Source: Gammaproteobacteria bacterium
GTDB lineage: Bacteria > Pseudomonadota > Gammaproteobacteria > GRL18
Direction of reading: 5' to 3'
Assembly (NCBI GenBank): GCA_027076245.1
Contig: JALTKC010000492.1
Location: forward strand, 1 to 36,466
DNA length: 36,466 bases
Made by a program: the position numbers and the translations under genes. The notes under the pieces are model-generated. The model did no database searches and had not been told where the DNA came from. It worked only from the letters and a program-made list of their open reading frames with translations. Numbering within the stretch: the stretch's first letter is position 1; the number at the start of each line of letters is the position of its first letter. Shown here one piece after another: positions 24,672 to 31,103 of the stretch.

Positions 24672-26443
24672 GAAAGACGCTTAATACAATAATGGGTCTT
24701 AAATTGCAGTATATTATGCTCATTTTGCTGACACTCAGTTTCTCTACCCCCTTATGGGCGGATGTCAGGGCTACAACGGACCGAACCGTAGTGGCTATTG
24801 ATGAAACTATTACACTGAATATTCAGTCCAAAAACGGTTCCGGTTCTCCGGATCTGGGTGTGCTGAAAAAAGATTTTCAGATCCTGGGACAAAGTCAGAG
24901 CCAGAACTACAGTTTTATTAATGGCCATGCGTCCAGTACCCAGACCTGGACCATTACCCTATTACCCAAATCAACCGGTGAACTGACCATTCCTGCCATT
25001 AAGGTCGGCAATGAACATACCCAACCAATACCTCTGGTTATTCAGAAACAGTCCACCACACCAGCACTGGACGGCAAGGAGGTCTTTTTAAAGCTGCAGC
25101 TATCTGCTGAAGACAGTGTTTATGTACAGCAGCAGATCCTGTTAACCGTGCAACTGTATCATCGTATCCGACTGGCCAATGCCACCTTAACCGATCTGGA
25201 ACTGAACAATGCCGTTATTGAAAAACTGGGTAATGACAGCAACTATACCAAGGTGATCGGGAAAAACCGCTACAATGTGATAGAACGTCAATACGCCATT
25301 TATCCCCAACAAAGCGGTACATTAACCATTCCGTCACTGACCTTTTCCGGTAATAAGGAAATCGGCCAGAGCTTTTCCCTGTTTTCACGTCCAGGACGTC
25401 AGCTGATCAGCCGTACCGAACCGGTTACCATTAACGTTAAACCCATTCCGTCCAGCTATACAGGTCAATACTGGCTGCCTGCTGAGTCGGTGGTACTGGA
25501 ATCGGAAATTCTGGAAGATACAAATAATATTAAAGCCGGAGAGGCCATTACCCGGCATATTATTATCCGGGCCACCAATCTTCTGGGTTCTCAACTTCCG
25601 GCCATCAGCATGGCTTCAAACAGCGATTATAAAACCTATCCTGATAAGGAAAAACTCAATAACCAGCTGGTTAACGGCAAAGTCATAGGCAGCCGTAAAG
25701 ACACCATTGCCATTATTCCCTTACATCCGGGGCCGTTTACCCTACCTGAAATCAAGGTCAGCTGGTGGAATACCCTAAGCAATAAACAGGAAACCGCTGT
25801 TCTGCCGGCTCGAACACTTAACGCTCTGCCTAACCCCGATATGCAGACTCAGTCGGCTCCCAAACCACCTACACCTGCACCGGTAATCAAACCACAACCG
25901 GTTCAGCCAGTTGCCAATAGCACAAAAAGTGATAATTCAATGCCTGAACGCACTGAAAATTCCCTTGAAAAAATCATTACAGCAGAGCCGCACTTTACTA
26001 AAAACCGCTGGTTCTGGGTCAGTATGGGCTTACTGATATTATGGCTGATAACACTGATATTATGGCTTTCTGCCAGAAAAAAACAGACGGCACCAGCCGT
26101 AGTGACAGCCCCCGTACCGAAAGAGTCACACGAGCCTTATTTACAGCGTGTCTATGCTGCCTGCCGGAAAAATAATCCCGCAGCCATTCAGGAGGCTCTG
26201 GTGCAGTGGGCAAAAGTTTACTTTAATCAGCCTTTGCTGGCCGGTTTATCGGACATTATTGAACAGACGGATGATCAGGCTCTAATCAGGGCCATTACCG
26301 GCCTGGAGGCATCCAGGTATTCCAGCCATAAACAGAACTGGGAGAGTAAGGAACTGGAAAAAGCCCTGCAGAATTTTATTGCACAACAGAATAAGCGTAA
26401 TAACGATGGTGACGGACAGGTATTGGCAGAACTCAACCCATAA
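24665..26443 (+). CDS. batD: BatD (oxygen tolerance family) protein
   Basis: A 592-residue protein with an N-terminal signal sequence (about 12-33, ending 'PLWAD'), a large beta-sandwich region typical of BatD (about 35-390), a Pro-rich linker (about 395-425), one membrane segment ('WFWVSMGLLILWLITLILWLSA', about 448-469) and a cytoplasmic helical tail. BatD is anchored with its bulk in the periplasm and is thought to form a complex with BatA/BatB. It ends the operon; an inverted repeat follows. Confidence 0.9.
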   Translation: MVRKTLNTIMGLKLQYIMLILLTLSFSTPLWADVRATTDRTVVAIDETITLNIQSKNGSGSPDLGVLKKDFQILGQSQSQNYSFINGHASSTQTWTITLLPKSTGELTIPAIKVGNEHTQPIPLVIQKQSTTPALDGKEVFLKLQLSAEDSVYVQQQILLTVQLYHRIRLANATLTDLELNNAVIEKLGNDSNYTKVIGKNRYNVIERQYAIYPQQSGTLTIPSLTFSGNKEIGQSFSLFSRPGRQLISRTEPVTINVKPIPSSYTGQYWLPAESVVLESEILEDTNNIKAGEAITRHIIIRATNLLGSQLPAISMASNSDYKTYPDKEKLNNQLVNGKVIGSRKDTIAIIPLHPGPFTLPEIKVSWWNTLSNKQETAVLPARTLNALPNPDMQTQSAPKPPTPAPVIKPQPVQPVANSTKSDNSMPERTENSLEKIITAEPHFTKNRWFWVSMGLLILWLITLILWLSARKKQTAPAVVTAPVPKESHEPYLQRVYAACRKNNPAAIQEALVQWAKVYFNQPLLAGLSDIIEQTDDQALIRAITGLEASRYSSHKQNWESKELEKALQNFIAQQNKRNNDGDGQVLAELNP

Positions 26444-26461
26444 CGAACAGCAATAGCTGAA

Positions 26462-26494
26462 TTACCCTTCCATACTTACACCATGGAAGGGTAA
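26462..26494. terminator. Bidirectional terminator-like hairpin between batD and the ferritin gene
   Basis: A perfect 12-bp inverted repeat, TTACCCTTCCAT at 26462-26473 and ATGGAAGGGTAA at 26483-26494, with a 9-base loop, sits between the convergent genes. No uridine run follows on either strand, so it may work with Rho or serve mainly as a 3'-end stabiliser. Confidence 0.6.
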
Positions 26495-26503
26495 CATCAT
26501 CAC

Positions 26504-27013
26504 TTAAAGATCAGAAGGTGTCCCAAGAGTACGGGTTGATAACTCATTATCAATCATCAGCGTACCATAGCCATCCCCTTCTACCAGTTTCAGCTTGGCA
26601 ATAATTTCCATAACGGTGGACTCTTCTTCCACCTGCTCATTTACAAACCACTGCAGAAGATTATAGCTGGCATGGTCTTTTTTCTTTAAAGCCTTATTGC
26701 TTAATTCATTTAGATTGCGGGTCATAAACTGCTCATGCTCCAGACTGGCCTGAAAAACATCCAGCAGAGTACCGAATTCTTTGGGCGGCTTGTCAATAGC
26801 TTCAAGATTAATGGAACAGCCCTGTTCGATCAGATAATTGTAGATACGGGTAGCATGCTGGTGTTCTTCTTCATACTGCAGTTTAAACCAGTGAGCAGCC
26901 CCGTTAAAGTCTTTTGAGCTGCAGTAAGCAGACATGGAAAGGTACAGATAAGCGGAATAGAATTCACGATTCAGCTGTTTAATGAGTTCTTTTCTGATTT
27001 TCTTACTTATCAT
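26504..27013 (-). CDS. ftnA: Bacterial non-heme ferritin
   Basis: A 169-residue four-helix ferritin. Ferroxidase ligands are visible in 'LNREFYSAYLYLSM' (Glu), 'YEEEHQHATRIYNYL' (Glu and His), 'EHEQFMTRNLNEL' (Glu) and 'WFVNEQVEEE' (Glu/Gln). There is no Met heme-ligand context of bacterioferritin, so it is of the FtnA type and forms a 24-subunit iron store. I use the ATG at 27013, which has an ACAGGA ribosome-binding site; a longer frame to 27049 would run across the -10 element of its own promoter. Confidence 0.95.
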   Translation of the reverse strand: MISKKIRKELIKQLNREFYSAYLYLSMSAYCSSKDFNGAAHWFKLQYEEEHQHATRIYNYLIEQGCSINLEAIDKPPKEFGTLLDVFQASLEHEQFMTRNLNELSNKALKKKDHASYNLLQWFVNEQVEEESTVMEIIAKLKLVEGDGYGTLMIDNELSTRTLGTPSDL

Positions 27014-27048
27014 AATTTTTCCTGTAAGCGATTGAGATTTAAAACACA

Positions 27049-27077
27049 ATCATAGACGGGTGACAGGAAAAATTCAA
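27049..27077 (-). promoter_or_regulatory. Promoter of the ferritin gene
   Basis: On the minus strand, TTGAAT (27077-27072) and TATGAT (27054-27049) are 17 bases apart. The start would be near 27042, about 30 bases before the ATG. No clear Fur box is seen. Confidence 0.65.
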
Positions 27078-27078
27078 T

Positions 27079-27104
27079 GAAAAGAGCGGGAGATAACTCC
27101 CGCT
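27079..27104 (-). terminator. Intrinsic terminator of the carbonic anhydrase gene
   Basis: A perfect 8-bp stem (AGCGGGAG / CTCCCGCT on the plus strand, 27085-27104) with a four-base loop is followed on the minus strand by CTTTTC. It ends the carbonic anhydrase transcript just before the ferritin promoter. Confidence 0.7.
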
Positions 27105-27122
27105 TCAGGTAGTACAATTGTG

Positions 27123-27851
27123 TTACTGCAGTACCGGACGGGCATTAACCGGCTGAACTGGACGGTTGTTGGGATGATGCATGACTTTCTTAAACGCATC
27201 AATCTGGGCTTTGGAGGCCGTAACGGTATTTTTCATCACAAACCAGCGAACCCCTTCACTGCAGGGTGGTGTGGTTAAGGAACCGTTAAAACGGTAGTAA
27301 TCCCTGTTTTCAGGCAGAGTTTTATTAACATCTGCTTCTGCGCTTAAAGCGGTTTTATCACCTGCATGGGCAGGCAGTTGTTTCCAGGCACTTTCCAGTA
27401 CGGGATTTGAAGCCCCTTCTTCGATCATAACGGCAACCACGGCCAGATTACCGTCTTTATCGGCATGAACCAGATGGGCTTCCATGGGATAGGAAATACC
27501 CTTGATCATATTCTCACTGGGCGCATGGAAATGAAACTGCAGTAGATTAAAGGTAGTATTATCAATAGTGATACTGCTGCCTTTTTTATAATTTATCTGG
27601 ACTGTATGACCATTATTCAATATCTCATGCCCACCACTTTTGTAATTAAAATCAATAGGCTGCAATTCAGCTTCAATAAAGCCTGTCAGATCAATAGGTG
27701 ACTGGTTTTTGCCCGCACAAGCACTGTATTCAGGCGTCAGTTTTGCCCAGTGAGTTGGACCGGTTTCACCTTCATAACCCCAGTGATGACCGCCGGAAGC
27801 CAGAACTGGAGTATTTAACAGGATAGCTGTTGCTAATATCAGTTTTTTCAT
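27123..27851 (-). CDS. Periplasmic alpha-type carbonic anhydrase
   Basis: A 242-residue secreted enzyme with a Sec signal peptide (cleavage near 'VLAS', residue 18-19). The three zinc histidines lie in 'LLQFHFHAPSE' and 'EAHLVHAD', and 'GSLTTPPCSEGVRW' carries the gatekeeper Thr and one Cys of the likely disulfide (the other is in 'YSACAGKNQSPIDL'). 'HWGYEGETGPTHW' is the usual start. It interconverts CO2 and bicarbonate in the periplasm, plausibly feeding inorganic carbon to RuBisCO. It has its own promoter and terminator. Confidence 0.96.
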   Translation of the reverse strand: MKKLILATAILLNTPVLASGGHHWGYEGETGPTHWAKLTPEYSACAGKNQSPIDLTGFIEAELQPIDFNYKSGGHEILNNGHTVQINYKKGSSITIDNTTFNLLQFHFHAPSENMIKGISYPMEAHLVHADKDGNLAVVAVMIEEGASNPVLESAWKQLPAHAGDKTALSAEADVNKTLPENRDYYRFNGSLTTPPCSEGVRWFVMKNTVTASKAQIDAFKKVMHHPNNRPVQPVNARPVLQ

Positions 27852-27884
27852 GTTTTACCTTTTGCTTTTATTATAAAAGGTGAC

Positions 27885-27914
27885 ATTATATGCTTGTTTT
27901 TCTTTATCATTCAA
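27885..27914 (-). promoter_or_regulatory. Promoter of the carbonic anhydrase gene
   Basis: On the minus strand TTGAAT (27914-27909) and TATAAT (27890-27885) are 18 bases apart, giving a start near 27878, about 27 bases before the ATG. The -35 hexamer is identical to that of the ferritin promoter. Confidence 0.7.
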
Positions 27915-27996
27915 TATGTTATATTGCAACACAACTATTTCATAATGAAACAGCACATACGAACAAACTGCTGAAACAGATACTCTAAAAACCTTG

Positions 27997-28002
27997 TATA
28001 AT
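27997..28002 (+). promoter_or_regulatory. Possible -10 element of mnmD
   Basis: A perfect TATAAT lies 35 bases before the mnmD start codon. The -35 region is poor (TGAAAC, 19 bases upstream), so confidence is limited. Confidence 0.4.
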
Positions 28003-28036
28003 CATTCCTGGTCACTATGAGCTTCTTAAAATAAAA

Positions 28037-28780
28037 ATGTCCAATTCACCACATATAAAATGGCTTGCCAGCGGAGAACCCTATTCTGAACAGTTTCAGG
28101 ATTATTATTTCTCAACTGACGGCGGGCTGGCGGAAACAGAGTATGTTTTTTTAAAACAAAACAAATTTCCACAACGCTTTGCCCAGTCTGATGAGTATCA
28201 GGAAACAGCATTAATTAAAATTGGTGAAACCGGGTTTGGCACCGGGCTTAACTTTCTGGTCACTCTGTATCACTGGCTGCATACCCCAGAACCCAAAAAA
28301 CCGGTACATTATATGTCTGTTGAAAAATATCCGTTCAGCAAAGTTCAGTTAAGCAGAATATACACCCTGTTTTCAAAACAATGGCCGCAACTGGATGAGC
28401 CATGCAGACTATTACTTAATGCCTGGCCTGACTCATTAAGCTCGCAGTCTGTTTTTGAGTACTCGTTTTTTGAACAGCAATTTAAACTGACTCTGTTAAG
28501 CGGGGATGCCCAGCTGGAATTATCTGCCCTGCTCCCAGAGCATAAACACTCTTTTGATGCCTGGTATCTGGACGGTTTTGCTCCGGCCAGAAATCCCGAT
28601 ATGTGGCAGCAGGGCTTGTTTAACACCCTGTATCAGCTCAGCAAACCCGGTACAACATTAAGCACATTTACCGCAGCGGGTTTTGTGCGAAGAGGTCTGA
28701 CACATGCCGGATTTACCATTAACAAGGTCCCCGGTCTGGGAAAGAAAAGAGAAATCCTTTCAGGCATATACCATAATTAA
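28037..28780 (+). CDS. mnmD: Stand-alone tRNA mnm5U34 methyltransferase MnmD
   Basis: A 247-residue SAM-dependent enzyme matching the N-terminal methyltransferase half of E. coli MnmC. The SAM-binding motif is 'GETGFGTGLNFL' (about 62-73); the catalytic Asp lies in 'WYLDGFAPARNPDMW', and 'STFTAAGFVRRGL' plus 'GLGKKREIL' complete the family signature. It methylates nm5U34 to mnm5U34. The FAD oxidase half of MnmC is absent: the frame stops cleanly after the methyltransferase. It works on the same base as MnmA, encoded 11 kb upstream. Confidence 0.92.
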   Translation: MSNSPHIKWLASGEPYSEQFQDYYFSTDGGLAETEYVFLKQNKFPQRFAQSDEYQETALIKIGETGFGTGLNFLVTLYHWLHTPEPKKPVHYMSVEKYPFSKVQLSRIYTLFSKQWPQLDEPCRLLLNAWPDSLSSQSVFEYSFFEQQFKLTLLSGDAQLELSALLPEHKHSFDAWYLDGFAPARNPDMWQQGLFNTLYQLSKPGTTLSTFTAAGFVRRGLTHAGFTINKVPGLGKKREILSGIYHN

Positions 28781-28884
28781 CACACCTCTCCTGAAATCAT
28801 ATCAATGTCAACCAGCCTGATAAATAGAATTTAACACCTGCCTGATCAAACTCTGAACCTTAGTTAAGCTATTATTTTTTAGAA

Positions 28885-28900
28885 TTAGACTAAAGTCTAA
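28885..28900. promoter_or_regulatory. Palindrome upstream of the oxidase pair
   Basis: TTAGACT-AA-AGTCTAA is a perfect 7-bp inverted repeat, 137 bases before the first oxidase gene. It looks like an operator half-site pair; the regulator is unknown. It is not a CueR-type site. TATAAT sequences lie downstream at 28939-28944 and 28996-29001, both with poor -35 regions, as expected for activator-dependent promoters. Confidence 0.4.
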
Positions 28901-28963
28901 ATTTACCCGTAGACTATTTATTTTGTTCCTAACTTCCTTATAATTTATATGGAGATAATAAAA

Positions 28964-28993
28964 AACTGTTAAGCATGGAATGCAAAAACAGTT
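28964..28993. other. Nested inverted repeat in the oxidase leader
   Basis: AACTGTT (28964-28970) and AACAGTT (28987-28993) enclose a second inverted repeat, GCAT-GGA-ATGC (28973-28983). In RNA it would form a hairpin about 45 bases before the start codon; in DNA it could be an operator. Confidence 0.4.
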
Positions 28994-29036
28994 CTTATAA
29001 TATAAGAATAAACAACCAACTAAGGGGGATTTTCTT

Positions 29037-30035
29037 TTGAACAGAAGAAACTTTATTAAATCCAGCGGGGCAGGTCTTGCCAGTATTATGCTGGGAAGCA
29101 CAGGATTATTATCCTGGACTCCCAGAGCTCATGCAGCAACCATATCCAAAACCTTTTATATAACCGAAGGCACTATTACTCAACCCGATGGTGTAGATGT
29201 TTACTTCTGTGGTTTTAGTAATGATACTGCCAGTCTTAATGTGCCCGGCGCTCAACTTATTGTCCAGGAAGGTGACACTGTTGCTATTACCATCGTTAAT
29301 ACCTTAACAACAGACCACAGTTTTGTGATTGATGGCGTTGTGGACAGCGGTGTAATTAAAGCAGGTACCACGAAAAATTTTGAATTTATTGCCAGTAAAG
29401 CCGGCTCATACCTTTACTATGACGGTTTAAATGCACCATACAACCGACTGGTCGGATTACATGGCGGTTTCTCAGTCATGCCACAGGGCAGCAGTGATGA
29501 ACTTTACCCTGGAAGTCCTACCTTTGTTCAGCAATATTCCTGGATCACCAATGATGTCGATCCTGTCTGGCATAATGCTGTACGTGACGGCAATACCCCC
29601 ACAAGCAAGTTTAAACCTTACTATTTTACCCTGAACGGCCGTAGCATGCGGGTACCTGGAAATCCTGACTATGGTAATCCTGATATCGATTCCGGATATG
29701 CCAAAGACACCCGTCTCACAGGTTCCATAGGTGACAGAACACTGGTTCGAATTCAAAATGCCGGTTTATGTATGCACTCTATGCATTTCCATGCCAACCA
29801 CGTTGAATGGCTGACCCGCAACCGGGTTATCCGCGATGTCTGGGTTAAAGATACCGTATTCCTGCCCAATAATATAGGCAGTGTTGATGTTATTTACCCC
29901 TTTGAAACACCGCCAGACTCCTGGCCACCCGTCTCTAAAGGTCATTATCCCATGCATTGCCATGACGAAATGACTCAAACAGCCGGTGGCGGTTTATACC
30001 AGTTTGGCCTTGCAACAACAATTTCATTTGAATAA
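29037..30035 (+). CDS. Multicopper oxidase-like protein A with Tat signal
   Basis: A 332-residue protein with a twin-arginine signal (MNRRNFIK, then a hydrophobic stretch to 'PRAHA', residue 33). Two cupredoxin domains follow. In the first (about 36-150) the usual copper motifs are lost: the HxHG position reads 'SFVIDG' and the HxH position 'YYDG'. The second (about 185-332) keeps H247-x2-H250-x-H252 and H307-C308-H309, the C-terminal motifs of a trinuclear centre, but the type 1 His seven residues on is Thr313. It therefore lacks half of the copper ligands. The start is TTG with a strong AAGGGGG ribosome-binding site. Protein B, 14 bases downstream, has the missing half. Substrate unknown. 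Confidence 0.85.
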   Translation: MNRRNFIKSSGAGLASIMLGSTGLLSWTPRAHAATISKTFYITEGTITQPDGVDVYFCGFSNDTASLNVPGAQLIVQEGDTVAITIVNTLTTDHSFVIDGVVDSGVIKAGTTKNFEFIASKAGSYLYYDGLNAPYNRLVGLHGGFSVMPQGSSDELYPGSPTFVQQYSWITNDVDPVWHNAVRDGNTPTSKFKPYYFTLNGRSMRVPGNPDYGNPDIDSGYAKDTRLTGSIGDRTLVRIQNAGLCMHSMHFHANHVEWLTRNRVIRDVWVKDTVFLPNNIGSVDVIYPFETPPDSWPPVSKGHYPMHCHDEMTQTAGGGLYQFGLATTISFE

Positions 30036-30049
30036 GGGGGAATAATATT

Positions 30050-31024
30050 ATGGGAATGAGAAACAGAAACGGTGGCGGCGGCGGTGGCGGCGGTGCCTGT
30101 TATATCTATCCAGATGCACCTGCCACTATCGGTGAAGTAACTCCGGATGTTACTTTTAATCGCGGTATTTATATGAATGGCAGCATGACCATGGACGATG
30201 GTCGTACAGTCACAATATGGGGCTTTACTGATGGCGGAGGCGGCATGGGAGGACAGTTCCCCTCACCCGCCATGCGTGTCACACAGGGACAGGTTGTTCA
30301 TTCAGTTCTGACCGTTAATGGCAATATGTGGAAACATACCATCCATCACCATGGTATTGAACCCAGTACTGAAAATGATGGTGTCGGTCATTATTCTTTT
30401 GATGTCAGCGGCACATACACCTATCAATGGAAAGCTGCCCATCCCGGCACTTATTTTTACCATTGTCATACTAATACTGTACTGCATGCAGAAATGGGCA
30501 TGTATGGTGCACTGATTATTGATCCACCCGAAGGTCCCGGTACTTTATTCTCCGGTGGACCAACTTATGATGTTGAAGCTATCTGGGCATGTGATGAAAT
30601 TGATTCATCCTGGCATAATCTTAGATGGGATGCCGGTACCTGTGGCGGTGATGTCGGTCTAAACGATCTGAATCCGGACTATTTTATTATTACCGGAGTG
30701 GATGGCGCACGCTCTGCACTGACTGATCCAGCCGTCGCTGTTAATATGAATGTAGGCCAGAAACTGCTGGTACGCTATATCTGTGCCGGTTATTTACCTC
30801 AGCGGATTAATTTTGGTGGTTTAACTGCAACCGTTCATATGTCCGACGGTCGTCCTTTTCCTAAACCTATACAGGTTAAGGAAATTGAAGCCTGTTCAGC
30901 AGAACGCTATGACTGTATTTTTGAACCCACTCAAAGCGGTGTTTATGAAGTTACCGTAGACTTCCTTGACTGGGTAACCGGTGATGTAGTGGGAACTGCA
31001 AGAACACGCATTACCGTCAACTAA
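30050..31024 (+). CDS. Multicopper oxidase-like protein B (no signal peptide)
   Basis: A 324-residue protein. After a Gly-rich N-terminus (eight consecutive Gly) without any signal sequence comes a cupredoxin domain (about 25-160) with H96-T-I-H99-H100-H101-G and H138-C139-H140, then H146 and M151. These match the N-terminal HxHG and HxH pairs of a trinuclear centre plus a type 1 copper site (H96, C139, H146, M151) as in type C two-domain oxidases. The second domain (about 205-324) resembles the ligand-free middle domain of three-domain oxidases ('VGQKLLVRYICAGYLP', 'ERYDCIFEP'). It cannot build a trinuclear centre alone. It has an AAGGGGG ribosome-binding site and is co-transcribed with protein A; a terminator follows. 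Confidence 0.85.
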   Translation: MGMRNRNGGGGGGGGACYIYPDAPATIGEVTPDVTFNRGIYMNGSMTMDDGRTVTIWGFTDGGGGMGGQFPSPAMRVTQGQVVHSVLTVNGNMWKHTIHHHGIEPSTENDGVGHYSFDVSGTYTYQWKAAHPGTYFYHCHTNTVLHAEMGMYGALIIDPPEGPGTLFSGGPTYDVEAIWACDEIDSSWHNLRWDAGTCGGDVGLNDLNPDYFIITGVDGARSALTDPAVAVNMNVGQKLLVRYICAGYLPQRINFGGLTATVHMSDGRPFPKPIQVKEIEACSAERYDCIFEPTQSGVYEVTVDFLDWVTGDVVGTARTRITVN

Positions 31025-31043
31025 AACTTAAATAAGCAACCCC

Positions 31044-31075
31044 AAAAAAAAGCCGGATTAAACTCCGGCTTTTTT
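31044..31075. terminator. Bidirectional intrinsic terminator between the oxidase pair and acnB
   Basis: AGCCGGA (31051-31057) and TCCGGCT (31064-31070) form a stem with a six-base loop, preceded by seven A and followed by five T. It works in both directions, ending the oxidase operon and acnB. Confidence 0.9.
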
Positions 31076-31103
31076 GCTTTCAGCTTTATCAAAACCATGA
31101 GTA

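Noticed and set aside
27014..27049. A longer N-terminus for the ferritin
   Set aside because: It would start at the -10 element of a good promoter; the ATG at 27013 has a ribosome-binding site and matches the family start.
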